Origin: Psychrobacillus soli | GTDB lineage: Bacteria > Bacillota > Bacilli > Bacillales_A > Planococcaceae | Direction of reading: 5' to 3' | Assembly (NCBI RefSeq): GCF_006861775.1 | Contig: NZ_VDGG01000012.1 | Location: 168-64,167 of the forward strand | DNA: 64,000 nucleotides | In this document: one piece after another, positions 37,913 to 46,409 of the stretch | Numbering within the stretch: the stretch's first letter is position 1 | Layout: the number at the start of each line of letters is the position of its first letter | Notes under the pieces: generated by a model | What the model was told of the DNA's origin: nothing | Databases searched by the model: none | What the model saw: only the letters and a program-made list of their open reading frames with translations | Translations under genes and position numbers: made by a program

Positions 37913-38395
37913 TTGATAGAATTTAAGACTACTGATTTATGCGACGACCATGCAGATTCTCTACAAATTTGCGATATGGAGTTCCGTTCTTTCGGGAACA
38001 AGACTAGTTTTTCGGGAAAAATAGAAACGGTAAATGTATTTGAGGATAACGTGCTAGTCGTTGAAGCACTGGAAAATGTACCGGAAGGCTCTGTCATTGT
38101 GGTGGATGGATGTGGTTCCAAAGGATGTGCACTACTTGGCGACCGTCTAGCGGGCATCGCCGAGTCAAGAAAGTTAGCAGGCATTATTATTAATGGCTAT
38201 GTGAGAGATTCAGCTGAGCTTGCTAAAATGAATGTCGGCATTCTTGCATTAGGAACATATCCGCTAAAAAGTAAAAAAGCTGGTACTGGCGAACGTAATA
38301 GCGTCCTTCACTTCGGAGGAGTTGACTGGAAGCCAGGAGAATATGTGTATGCGGATGAGGACGGAGTAATTACTTCTAAACAGTCTCTGTTATAG
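37913..38395 (+). CDS. RraA-like protein (HMG/CHA aldolase or RNase E-inhibitor fold)
   Basis: 160-residue RraA/MenG family protein. Key signatures are [20 protein letters not shown]-like [19 protein letters not shown] (about residues 64-82) and [11 protein letters not shown] (about 97-107), with the Arg-Asp pair of the metal site. Members act as 4-hydroxy-4-methyl-2-oxoglutarate aldolases or as ribonuclease regulators; the role in Bacillales is not settled. TTG 37913 is placed 8 bp after TTAGGAGGGA. Single gene, with a bidirectional terminator. Confidence 0.85.
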   Translation: MIEFKTTDLCDDHADSLQICDMEFRSFGNKTSFSGKIETVNVFEDNVLVVEALENVPEGSVIVVDGCGSKGCALLGDRLAGIAESRKLAGIIINGYVRDSAELAKMNVGILALGTYPLKSKKAGTGERNSVLHFGGVDWKPGEYVYADEDGVITSKQSLL

Positions 38396-38416
38396 GTTAT
38401 ATCATCTTGAATATTT

Positions 38417-38454
38417 AAAATGCGTTCCCCTTTTTCACACAGGGAACGCATTTT
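38417..38454. terminator. Bidirectional terminator
   Basis: Perfect 13-bp stem AAAATGCGTTCCC / GGGAACGCATTTT between convergent genes. Confidence 0.93.
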
Positions 38455-38459
38455 AGTAT

Positions 38460-39242
38460 TCACATTTTAATAGCTACACGTTTAGTCAGTTGACGAATCA
38501 TCCATAAAGTAATGACTATTAGAACGAAAATACCTATGCCAGACGCATATATGGGCAATTGCAACGATGCGAACATGTCATGGACTGGTAAGTCTAATAC
38601 AATTCTTAAAAGGATATCCTGTGCATAGATAATTATAAAAGCGATGATAATACAGATTAAGCCAAATAGAACGCCAAATCGATAAAATCCAGAGCCGATC
38701 AACCAACCGACCAAATAATAGATAAAAATATTTAAAGCAAAGACGAAAATAGCTAATAGCCAATTACTTTGGAGATCTACAAAAGGCGTTAAAATAATGG
38801 ATTGAATCATTTCTCCGATCAAACCATCTTCATTTACCGGAGCGTTCTTGCCGAGTGAGCTATCCTTTAGAATGGAAAGGTTTACTACATTGACTAAAAA
38901 GATTTGAATAACGGATACTAGACTAGCAATAATCGGAATGGTAATCGAGAGACCAACAGATGCTATAGCAGTACCTTTAAAATAATCTTTTCGTGTAACC
39001 CCATTACCCACATAGTAGGGGAGGAATCCGTAAGATGAAATAATGCCGATAACGAGCATGAAAATATTAGCTGCAATAAAAACTGCATCGAAATACTGGT
39101 TCATTTCAATTCCCTTAGTAATAGAAAGTATCGTTTTAATAATTTGAATAACGAGAAGGACACCTAAAAAACCAAGTGCCCAAAATAATTGAACCCAATA
39201 TAGATCCGTGGCGACTTTTGGATAAATTGCTTTTTGTTTCAT
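38460..39242 (-). CDS. ABC transporter permease (ABC-2 like)
   Basis: 260-residue membrane protein with about six hydrophobic helices, last gene of a GntR–ATPase–permease operon. The segment GVTRKDYFKGTAIASVGLSI resembles the coupling loop of ABC-2 permeases. It lies 1 bp after the ATPase stop. With a YtrA-type GntR regulator this resembles cell-wall-stress or bacitracin-type transporter operons; substrate unknown. Confidence 0.82.
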   Translation of the reverse strand: MKQKAIYPKVATDLYWVQLFWALGFLGVLLVIQIIKTILSITKGIEMNQYFDAVFIAANIFMLVIGIISSYGFLPYYVGNGVTRKDYFKGTAIASVGLSITIPIIASLVSVIQIFLVNVVNLSILKDSSLGKNAPVNEDGLIGEMIQSIILTPFVDLQSNWLLAIFVFALNIFIYYLVGWLIGSGFYRFGVLFGLICIIIAFIIIYAQDILLRIVLDLPVHDMFASLQLPIYASGIGIFVLIVITLWMIRQLTKRVAIKM

Positions 39243-39243
39243 C

Positions 39244-40116
39244 TTAGTTTCCCTCCTCTGTTAAGTGGATAAATAAATCCTGTAGTGAAATAGGACCGAC
39301 CTCAAGCCCGCTTTGTTGTGCATTTTTTCGTTCTCGCTCTGTCAGCTCCCCATAAATCATGACAGACTTTGTATTGCCTAGTTGTTGAACATTTAGTAGT
39401 TTCATGGAATGGACGAACTCATCGACTTCGCTTGCTGCCCCGGTAATGGACACTCCTTTTGATATAAGCGATTCATACTCTTCCTGCAAAACTAAACTTC
39501 CTTTATGCAAAATAAGCACTTCGTCAAAAAGATAATCCATTTCAGATACAAGATGTGTCGAGATAATCATTATTCTTGGATGATTTGCTTGATCTTCTAA
39601 TAATTCTTGATAAAAAATTTCCCTTGTCGGTGCATCCATGCCTAAATATGCCTCATCGAATATCGTAATTGGTGCTCGACTAGCTAATCCGATAGTGACA
39701 TTGAGAGCGGATTGCATTCCTTTTGAAAATTCTTTTACTTTTTTAGTTAGTGGCAGATTAAATTTTTGAATAAGATGCTGTGCATATTCCTTATCAAAAT
39801 ATGGACGGTATCTTTCCACCCCTTCGAGTATTTCTTTTACGTTATCTGACTCATCTTTATAATCCTTACTATATATAAAGGCTACTTGCTGCATTACATT
39901 TGGATTTTCAAATGGTGCTTCTTCATTAATCGTTAACGAACCGGACGTTTGCTCTCGAAACGAAGCTAGTATAGATAGAAGGGACGTTTTTCCCGCTCCA
40001 TTTCTCCCTAAGAATCCATAAATTTTCTTGTCACTTAATCGAAACGATAATTTTTGTAATGCATGATGACCCCCATAGGTTAAACTTAAATCCGTTGCTT
40101 CTACAGTTAATGTCAT
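39244..40116 (-). CDS. ABC transporter ATP-binding protein
   Basis: 290-residue ATPase. Walker A GRNGAGKTS is near residue 38, the signature KEFSKGMQSALNVTIGLASR (FSKGM variant of LSGGQ) near 130, and Walker B TIFDEAYLGMD near 155. The C-terminal 80 residues form an extra domain as in YtrB/CcmA-like exporters. Overlaps the GntR gene by 4 bp (ATGA-type coupling). Confidence 0.92.
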   Translation of the reverse strand: MTLTVEATDLSLTYGGHHALQKLSFRLSDKKIYGFLGRNGAGKTSLLSILASFREQTSGSLTINEEAPFENPNVMQQVAFIYSKDYKDESDNVKEILEGVERYRPYFDKEYAQHLIQKFNLPLTKKVKEFSKGMQSALNVTIGLASRAPITIFDEAYLGMDAPTREIFYQELLEDQANHPRIMIISTHLVSEMDYLFDEVLILHKGSLVLQEEYESLISKGVSITGAASEVDEFVHSMKLLNVQQLGNTKSVMIYGELTERERKNAQQSGLEVGPISLQDLFIHLTEEGN

Positions 40117-40502
40117 GCTTGTTCACTTCCTTTTATTTTTTGGATGAACTCAACGATTTCGCGCTCAGAAATCCCTAATTTTTCGGCTTCGTGCACTAAT
40201 CCAACAATATAATCATCTACAAATGCATCTTTCCGTTTTTGAATGAGCTTCTTTTTAGCCCCTTCTGCAACAAACATTCCAATCCCTCGCTTTTTAAAAA
40301 GAATTCCTTCCTCGACTAACTGATTGACACCTTTCGATACAGTGGCATGGTTGATCTTGTAGAAAGTTACTAGCTGATTCGTAGAAGGCGCCTGTTCTCC
40401 TTCTTTCAATTGATCGTTTACAATTTGATCTTCAATTTTTTCTCGAATTTGCATATAAATTGGTTTGTCATGATCAAGAAGTTTGCTCAATGGATTCACC
40501 AC
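40113..40502 (-). CDS. GntR family regulator, YtrA type
   Basis: 129-residue short GntR protein: a winged helix (about residues 15-80, QAPSTNQLVTFYKINHATVS) plus a short C-terminal dimerisation helix. YtrA-type regulators repress their own ABC operon and respond to cell-envelope antibiotics. First gene of the operon; a near-perfect palindrome over its promoter is the evident operator. Confidence 0.9.
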   Translation of the reverse strand: MVNPLSKLLDHDKPIYMQIREKIEDQIVNDQLKEGEQAPSTNQLVTFYKINHATVSKGVNQLVEEGILFKKRGIGMFVAEGAKKKLIQKRKDAFVDDYIVGLVHEAEKLGISEREIVEFIQKIKGSEQA

Positions 40503-40516
40503 TTTTCTGTTTAGCT

Positions 40517-40556
40517 ATTATACTCATATGGTTATATACTTATGTGTATAACCATA
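40517..40556 (-). promoter_or_regulatory. GntR operon promoter and operator
   Basis: Reverse-strand -10 TATAAT (40517-40522). Upstream, the palindrome TATGGTTATATAC-TTAT-GTGTATAACCATA (13-nt arms, one mismatch; about 40527-40556) covers the -35 region. Repressor binding there would block RNA polymerase. Confidence 0.75.
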
Positions 40557-40658
40557 ATACAATTTTATTTAGGTGTCAAGAAATGACTTTAAATATGAAA
40601 CAGAACATACGTGTGGTATAATTTCACTATCATAAATAGTGCAAGGAGGAAATCACAA

Positions 40659-41237
40659 ATGACTGAACGATGCGCATGGGTAGCTACAAAAGAGCCTTTG
40701 TATATGGAGTATCATGATAATGAATGGGGAGTACCTGTATATGATGATAGGCTTTTATTTGAAATGCTCTGTCTAGAAGGGGCACAAGCGGGCTTAAGTT
40801 GGTGGACGATTTTACAGAAAAGAGAAAATTACCGAAAAGCATTTGATCATTTTGAAGCAGAAAAAATTGTTCATTATACGGAAGAAAAGTTGCAGTCATT
40901 AAGAGAAGAAACTGGAATTGTGCGGAATAAGCTAAAAATTCAAAGCGTCGTAACGAATGCAAAGTCATTTTTGAGAATCCAAAAGGAATATGGTTCATTT
41001 TCAAATTATATATGGAGCTTTGTTGATAACAAACCGATCGTGAACCATTGGAAGACAGTAAAAGAAGTTCCTGTTTCAACTGAAATAAGTGATTACATGA
41101 GCAAACGATTGAAAAAAGATGGTTTTAAATTTGTAGGGGGTACTATTTGTTATTCGTATATGCAGGCGGTAGGGATGGTGAATGACCATACGTTGGAGTG
41201 TTTTTGTCACCCGTCTCATGTAAAAGTCAAAAAGTAA
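40659..41237 (+). CDS. tag: DNA-3-methyladenine glycosylase I
   Basis: 192-residue Tag enzyme that removes 3-methyladenine from alkylated DNA. RCAWVATKEPLYMEYHDNEWG at the N-terminus supplies the zinc Cys and the base-recognition residues. ALSWWTIL-like AGLSWWTILQKRENYRKAF follows. The C-terminal NDHTLECFCH holds the remaining zinc ligands. ATG 40659 follows AAGGAGGAA. Monocistronic. Confidence 0.94.
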   Translation: MTERCAWVATKEPLYMEYHDNEWGVPVYDDRLLFEMLCLEGAQAGLSWWTILQKRENYRKAFDHFEAEKIVHYTEEKLQSLREETGIVRNKLKIQSVVTNAKSFLRIQKEYGSFSNYIWSFVDNKPIVNHWKTVKEVPVSTEISDYMSKRLKKDGFKFVGGTICYSYMQAVGMVNDHTLECFCHPSHVKVKK

Positions 41238-41240
41238 ACA

Positions 41241-41273
41241 AAGTGCCAGAAACCACATAGGTTCCTGGCACTA
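41241..41273. terminator. Hairpin between tag and antiporter remnant
   Basis: AGTGCCAGAAACC / GGTTCCTGGCACT stem between convergent genes; only a weak T tract on either side. Confidence 0.6.
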
Positions 41274-41278
41274 AATTT

Positions 41279-41497
41279 CTAATCCCTGTTTCCAAAAAAT
41301 AATTTTAATAATGGAGGTGTAACAAGTGTTGTAACAATAACTACAATAATCATCGCGGTGTAATATTCTGTAGGTAATAGACTACTCTCAAGCCCCATGG
41401 CAGCTAATATTAATGCCACTTCTCCTCTTGAAATCATCCCTGCGCCAATAAACAGAGCCCCACTAATATTTCTCTTTGTTGCAAACAAATTCATCAA
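41279..41497 (-). pseudogene. C-terminal remnant of a Na+/H+ antiporter (CPA2 type)
   Basis: 72 codons read LFIGAGMISRGEVALILAAM and TEYYTAMIIVVIVTTLVTPP, the last two membrane helices of KefB/NapA-type antiporters (GAGMxxRGEVALI is diagnostic). The first 300 or so residues are gone and the DinB gene occupies the place where they should be. Not functional as a transporter. Confidence 0.8.
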
Positions 41498-41544
41498 TAG
41501 CTATGATTGGAAGAGAAACTTATTATAAAACTGGAGTGGTATAT

Positions 41545-42015
41545 ATGTATCGTAAAGTAGAGGATTTTGTAGAAGATTGGACAGTATCAGCAGCAGGAAC
41601 ATTAAGTGTGTTTAAAGCGATCACAAATGATAAATTAGACCAAGCAATAGAAGAAGGGCATAGTACACTCGGTTGGCTTGCTTGGCATTTAGTAGGTGCA
41701 GCAGGAGCATTTGGTCATTTTGCAGGTTTACAGATTCCGGCACCTGGACGCGGTGAGCCAGTACCAACAGATGTATCTGAAATTGTACAAGCTTATGAGA
41801 AGGCGGCAGATGCATTTAAAGCTGAAGTAACAAAGTTTACGGATGATATGTTACTAGAAGAAGTGACTGGATTCGTTGGACCGACCGTGCGTGGTAAACT
41901 TTTACGTGGCTTAATCGACCATCAAACACATCACCGCGGGCAAATGACTGTATTACTACGTCAAGCTGGTTTAACTGTTCCTGGCATTATGGGACCGACA
42001 AAAGAGATGCAATAA
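41545..42015 (+). CDS. DinB family protein
   Basis: 156-residue four-helix-bundle protein of the DinB/YfiT superfamily. The metal-binding histidines are in LAWHLVG (about residue 44) and DHQTHHRGQ (about 131-139). Members include thiol-dependent transferases (bacillithiol S-transferases); whether this one is active is unknown. ATG 41545 follows TGGAGTGGT. Confidence 0.85.
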   Translation: MYRKVEDFVEDWTVSAAGTLSVFKAITNDKLDQAIEEGHSTLGWLAWHLVGAAGAFGHFAGLQIPAPGRGEPVPTDVSEIVQAYEKAADAFKAEVTKFTDDMLLEEVTGFVGPTVRGKLLRGLIDHQTHHRGQMTVLLRQAGLTVPGIMGPTKEMQ

Positions 42016-42033
42016 TAACCGAGGTATTCCTTG

Positions 42034-42150
42034 ATAGTTGAAATCGCAGAAAAATTTATGGTAGAATTAAATTCACTATATGGAAATGGAGGTTTTCCTT
42101 TTGACAGCATCAATGAGACTAAGAATCCAGTTTTTGAATCGTTAAATTGA
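42034..42150 (+). pseudogene. Short coding relic, unknown
   Basis: An open 38-codon frame without start (IVEIAEKFMVELNSLYGNGG, ends ETKNPVFESLN) looks like the 3' end of a lost gene. No family recognised. The rest of the interval 42016-42366 holds only a terminator and a short promoter region. Confidence 0.3.
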
Positions 42151-42230
42151 ATACGTTCAAAAGCTCTGCTCGTGGGCAGGGTAAATGGGATTGGTCTGTC
42201 TATTTTAGGAAAACCTTTATTTTATGAATT

Positions 42231-42262
42231 AAAAAGAGGGGGACGAGTCTGCCCTCTTTTTT
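42231..42262 (+). terminator. Terminator upstream of MFS gene
   Basis: AAAAGAGGG / CCCTCTTTT stem with T6, upstream of the MFS promoter region. Confidence 0.8.
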
Positions 42263-42366
42263 GCTGTCTTTAAACATAAAAATACGACAGTTATTTCCAG
42301 TTAAAATAGACCTACTCCATTTACTTTTAAGTAAAAACTATATATATAGAAAAGGTCGTGAATAAG

Positions 42367-43605
42367 ATGAATTCAACTTATGATAATTGGAAAAGGAATA
42401 TTATTATCTTTTTAAGTAGCCAGACAATATCGCTTTTTGGATCTTCCTTAGTCCAATATGCAATTATGTGGCATATTACGCTTACTACACAGTCGGGTAT
42501 GATGATGACGCTGTTTATCCTTTGTGGTTTTATCCCCACTTTTATATTATCGCCAGTAGCTGGGGTATGGGCCGATCGTTATAATCGTAAGCTACTCATT
42601 ATTGTATCGGATGGTTTGATTGCGACAGCAACACTTATTCTCGCTATTGTATTTTTGATGGGATATGACCCAATTTGGTTACTATTCGTTATGGCTGCAA
42701 TTCGGGCAGTTGGAACGGGTATTCAAACACCTGCTGTTGGGGCTATTCTGCCTCAAATTGTTCCGGAAGACAAACTGACCAAAGTGAATGGAATAAATGG
42801 GAGTATCCAAGCAATCATTATGTTCGTGTCCCCAATGGTCAGTGCGGCGTTACTAACAATGGCTTCGCTTGAAGTGATTTTCTTTATCGATGTCGTCACT
42901 GCAGCAATAGCGATTATAACGTTATTGGCATTTTTGAAAATTGCGGTGCATGAAAAGGCATCTGAAAAACAAACAACGAGTTATTTCACTGATTTTAAAG
43001 AAGGGCTAGTATATATTAAACAGCATGCTTTTCTGAAGAAGTTCTTTCTATTTTTCGCTTTTTTCTTTGTATTGATGGCACCTGCTGCCTTTTTAACTCC
43101 ACTCCAAGTGGCGCGTAGCTTCGGTGATGATGTATGGCGCTTAACGGCCATCGAGATTGCTTTTTCGATTGGAATGATGGTTGGTGGAGGGATTATTGCT
43201 TCCTGGGGAGGCTTTTCCAATAGGGTATACACGATGACATTCGCCAGTATATTAATGGGTATTTGTACGTTTGCTCTAGGGATTATTCCTGTATTTTGGA
43301 TTTACTTAGCCTTTATGGGTATATTCGGAGTTGCGATGCCAATTTTCAATACACCAACGATGGTTTTAGTCCAAGAGAAAGTGGAAAGCAATTATCTTGG
43401 TAGGGTATTTGGCGTGTTTGGGATGATTTCTACATCCATGATGCCTATTGGAATGCTCATTTTTGGACCGATATCAGATGTTGTAAAAATCGAATGGTTA
43501 CTCGTAGGAACTGGGATACTAATTTTAATAGTAGGTGTTTTCTTAGGTAGAAGTAAAGTGTTGCTAGAGGCGGGAAAACCGACAGTGAAGGAAGTTACTG
43601 AGTAG
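42367..43605 (+). CDS. MFS transporter, macrolide/enterobactin-exporter type (MFS_3)
   Basis: 412-residue transporter with about twelve helices. The MFS_3 N-terminal pattern FLSSQTISLFGSSLVQYAIM and loop motif A GVWADRYNRKLLI are clear. Related proteins export macrolides or siderophores; the substrate is not known. ATG 42367 is preferred over GTG 42358, which sits too close to AAAGGT. Monocistronic. Confidence 0.88.
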   Translation: MNSTYDNWKRNIIIFLSSQTISLFGSSLVQYAIMWHITLTTQSGMMMTLFILCGFIPTFILSPVAGVWADRYNRKLLIIVSDGLIATATLILAIVFLMGYDPIWLLFVMAAIRAVGTGIQTPAVGAILPQIVPEDKLTKVNGINGSIQAIIMFVSPMVSAALLTMASLEVIFFIDVVTAAIAIITLLAFLKIAVHEKASEKQTTSYFTDFKEGLVYIKQHAFLKKFFLFFAFFFVLMAPAAFLTPLQVARSFGDDVWRLTAIEIAFSIGMMVGGGIIASWGGFSNRVYTMTFASILMGICTFALGIIPVFWIYLAFMGIFGVAMPIFNTPTMVLVQEKVESNYLGRVFGVFGMISTSMMPIGMLIFGPISDVVKIEWLLVGTGILILIVGVFLGRSKVLLEAGKPTVKEVTE

Positions 43606-43621
43606 AATATCTATTGTGTTT

Positions 43622-43658
43622 GACCGCTTGATGCGTTAGCATTAGGCGGTCTCTTTTT
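43622..43658. terminator. Terminator between convergent MFS and MocR genes
   Basis: GACCGCTT / AGGCGGTC stem with T7 on the plus strand. Confidence 0.75.
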
Positions 43659-45038
43659 TTATAACCAAGCTTTACTTAAAAGCTCTACACCATGCTCTAT
43701 TTCATCATAAGAAAGATTACTAAAACCAAGTTTAATAATTGGTTCAGCAGTATTGTTGTTAATGAAGTAGAGCGAGGTAGGATACACTTTCACTCCGGAT
43801 AAGGAAGCGCGCTCGATTAGCTCTTCTTCCGAATACTTCAAGTGTACTTTTACTAATATGTATAAACCAGATTGCTCGCCAATAATAGATACATGCTTTT
43901 CAAGTTGTTCTTTTAATGCTGATACTATGTGCCGCATTTTTCGTTTATACACAAGACGCATACGTTTAATATGGCGATTCCATTCTCCTTCTTCCATAAA
44001 TTTAGCCATGGTGAGTTGGCTAAGAAGGGAAGAGGTACTCTCAAAGTGATGAAACTGCTGTTTATAACGTTTTAAAAGTGACGGTGGCAACACCATATAG
44101 CTTAATCGGATTCCTGGAAGAAAGGACTTAGAAAAGTTTCCTAGATAAATGACTCTTGTCGAATCAATGGAAGCGAGAGCTGGAAATGGTTGCTGTGTAT
44201 AGCGAAACTCACTATCGTAATCGTCTTCGATAATATATCCATTTATCTTGTTCGCCCAATGGATAAGTATTTGTCGTTGTTGAATGGACATACTGACACC
44301 GATTGGACTGTGATGCGAAGGTGTTACATAGATGACTTGTGATTTCATCTGTTCTATTCTTGAAAAATCAGCTCCTGTTTCATAAACAGGTAAAGTTTCA
44401 AGTGTGAAGCGATGAAATTGAAAAGCTTCTCTAGCACCATCATAGCCAGGATCTTCGACGATAACGCTTGGGAAATCATCCTTTAGTATATGCCCAAGAT
44501 GGATGAGCATTTGTTGAGTACTACTACCGATAATGATGGCATTTGCGTCCGTTTTCACCCCACGAGATTGGAGTAAGTATGTAGCAATTTGCTCACGTAG
44601 GCACACTTCACCAAAGGGGTCCCCATATAGAAAGCTTTCCTGTAACGTTAATGCTTGATTGGAGATTCTCCGCCAAATTTTTAAAGGGAAATTTGCCTTA
44701 TCCACTGCCCCTGCTCGAAAGTCAATGTGGACAGGTGTTATTGACTCTGTTTGCTTTATATTAGGAGCGATTAGTGCTTCTTGGAATAAAATCGGCTCTA
44801 TTTCATTTACAAAATAACCTCTTCTCCCTTCTCCGCGAATATAGCCTTCTGCTACAAGTAAATCATAAGCTGTTAATGTCGTATTGCGACTTACATGGAG
44901 GGATTCTGCAAGCTGTCTAATAGATGGTAATTGCTCATCAGGCAGTATGTCGCCTCGCTCGATAAGTATTTTAAGTTGCTCGTAGATTTGTTTATATTTG
45001 GTGGAGTCTTCGTTAAATGCAAAAATGATGTTCTTCAT
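43659..45038 (-). CDS. MocR/PdxR-type regulator (GntR HTH plus aminotransferase domain)
   Basis: 459-residue regulator. An N-terminal GntR winged helix (LPSIRQLAESLHVSRNTTLT, about residues 35-55) is joined to a PLP aminotransferase-fold domain (about 105-459), with the PLP lysine in LGNFSKSFLPGIRLSY. MocR proteins bind PLP or amino-acid derivatives and often act on a divergent gene. ATG 45038 follows AAAGGAGA. Divergent from paiB, with the 42-bp box between them. A fragment of a close relative lies at 22190-22300. Confidence 0.92.
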   Translation of the reverse strand: MKNIIFAFNEDSTKYKQIYEQLKILIERGDILPDEQLPSIRQLAESLHVSRNTTLTAYDLLVAEGYIRGEGRRGYFVNEIEPILFQEALIAPNIKQTESITPVHIDFRAGAVDKANFPLKIWRRISNQALTLQESFLYGDPFGEVCLREQIATYLLQSRGVKTDANAIIIGSSTQQMLIHLGHILKDDFPSVIVEDPGYDGAREAFQFHRFTLETLPVYETGADFSRIEQMKSQVIYVTPSHHSPIGVSMSIQQRQILIHWANKINGYIIEDDYDSEFRYTQQPFPALASIDSTRVIYLGNFSKSFLPGIRLSYMVLPPSLLKRYKQQFHHFESTSSLLSQLTMAKFMEEGEWNRHIKRMRLVYKRKMRHIVSALKEQLEKHVSIIGEQSGLYILVKVHLKYSEEELIERASLSGVKVYPTSLYFINNNTAEPIIKLGFSNLSYDEIEHGVELLSKAWL

Positions 45039-45050
45039 GAAAATCTCCTT

Positions 45051-45092
45051 TGACATGTTTGATTATTTATAATTGTACCTTTTTAAATGTCA
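45051..45092. promoter_or_regulatory. 42-bp inverted-repeat box (MocR-type operator candidate), paiB copy
   Basis: TGACAT (45051-45056) and ATGTCA (45087-45092) flank AATTGTACCTTTTT, with the same total length as the box upstream of the lysE-type gene. It lies between the divergent MocR and paiB starts, as expected for MocR control of both. Confidence 0.65.
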
Positions 45093-45153
45093 GCTTGTAT
45101 CATACTATTGACTTAGATTGTATAAGCTATTACAAATCAAGGGGGAGTCATTC

Positions 45154-45765
45154 ATGTATATACCTAAGTATTATAAAATAACAGATTTTAATGAAATGAA
45201 AGAATTTGTTCAAAAAAACTCATTTGGAACGATTGTTACAACCAAAAAAGGTAAACCAATCGCTACTCATCTACCTCTGGGATTAAGTGAAAAAGATGGG
45301 GACAACTTTTTAACTGGGCATATGGCTTATGGCAACCCACAATGGAGAACATTCGAAACGAGTGAGGATGTTCTCGTTATGTTCCAAGGACCGCATGCTT
45401 ACATTTCGTCTTCATGGTACGAGCATGAAAATGTTCCAACATGGAATTATCAGGCTGTTCATGTATATGGAACAGCTAGCATTTTGAATGAAGAAGAGTT
45501 AAAACAAGAACTAACAGCAATGCTACACAAATATGAAAAACATCGTGAAAATCCAGTATTATGGGAAAAACTTTCTCCGCAAGTTTTAGAAAAAGAACTA
45601 AAAGGCATCGTTGGTTTTAAAATTAAAATACAAGAAGTTCAAGCTGCCTATAAATTAAGTCAAAATCGTAATGAGAAGGACTATCTTAATATCGTTCATA
45701 AACTCCAGGAGGAAGAAGATGTAAGTTCTCAACAAATGGCAAAAGTGATGAAAGGGAGAGTGTAA
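45154..45765 (+). CDS. paiB: FMN-binding negative transcriptional regulator PaiB
   Basis: 203-residue PaiB/Pai2-type split-barrel flavin protein: MYIPKYYKITDFNEMKEFVQ start, FGTIVTTKKGKPIATHLPLG and YISSSWYEHENVPTWNYQAV signatures, helical C-terminus. In B. subtilis PaiB with PaiA reduces sporulation and protease expression; its biochemical role is uncertain. ATG 45154 follows AAGGGGGAG. Intact here, while two other copies in the window are broken. Divergent from a MocR gene rather than beside paiA. Confidence 0.92.
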   Translation: MYIPKYYKITDFNEMKEFVQKNSFGTIVTTKKGKPIATHLPLGLSEKDGDNFLTGHMAYGNPQWRTFETSEDVLVMFQGPHAYISSSWYEHENVPTWNYQAVHVYGTASILNEEELKQELTAMLHKYEKHRENPVLWEKLSPQVLEKELKGIVGFKIKIQEVQAAYKLSQNRNEKDYLNIVHKLQEEEDVSSQQMAKVMKGRV

Positions 45766-45941
45766 CGTCCTGTGTCGCAAAAAATTCAATACAGGATAGT
45801 ATTAACCATTTTGCTATAGGAGTTTGTCTCCCTTGAATAGTTAACTTTCAATAGTCGAAATATTCAAATGTTTACCTCGTTTATATGGTAAAATGATTGA
45901 AGTAAATGATACGGGAAGTTAGTGAAAAAGGAGAGATGAAA

Positions 45942-46319
45942 ATGGGATTTTTAGATGGTTTAATGGGAAATGCATCAGAGGTAGAACTGGATAAAGTCGA
46001 AAAAGAGTTAAAGGATTTACTAGTTTCTACTGAAAAAGTAGAACATGCGTATAAGCTTATTCGAGATTTATTTGTTTTCACAGATAAACGACTATTGCTC
46101 ATCGACAAGCAAGGAATGACTGGTAAGAAAGTAGAATATCACTCCATTCCATACAAAAGTGTCGTCCATTTTTCGATTGAAACAGCGGGAACTTTAGACT
46201 TAGATGCTGAATTGAAAATTTGGTTATCTGGAAGTGCGATACCGATTCAAAAGAAATTCAACAAATCATTGAATATTTATAAAGTGCAAAGTGTATTAGC
46301 GGCATATGTTTTGAAATAA
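45942..46319 (+). CDS. PH domain-containing protein (bPH type, YvlB/YyaB-like)
   Basis: 125-residue protein with a bacterial PH-like fold: GFLDGLMGNASEVELDKVEK start, LFVFTDKRLLLIDKQGMTGK core strand-turn-strand, KVEYHSIPYKSVVHFSIE and the C-terminal helix. No catalytic residues; function unknown. ATG 45942 is placed behind AAAGGAGAG; an ATG at 45936 is too close to it. Monocistronic, followed by a GC-rich hairpin. Confidence 0.82.
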   Translation: MGFLDGLMGNASEVELDKVEKELKDLLVSTEKVEHAYKLIRDLFVFTDKRLLLIDKQGMTGKKVEYHSIPYKSVVHFSIETAGTLDLDAELKIWLSGSAIPIQKKFNKSLNIYKVQSVLAAYVLK

Positions 46320-46351
46320 GTACGTAGGTAAAAAGACAAATAAGAAGGCTC

Positions 46352-46378
46352 GGCGTTCGCCCGTAAGAAGCGAACGCC
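46352..46378. terminator. GC-rich hairpin between convergent genes
   Basis: GGCGTTCGC / GCGAACGCC perfect 9-bp stem, without a strong T tract on either side. Terminator role is likely by position but not certain. Confidence 0.5.
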
Positions 46379-46409
46379 AATGTACTAAATAGTAACGGTA
46401 CAGTAAGCT

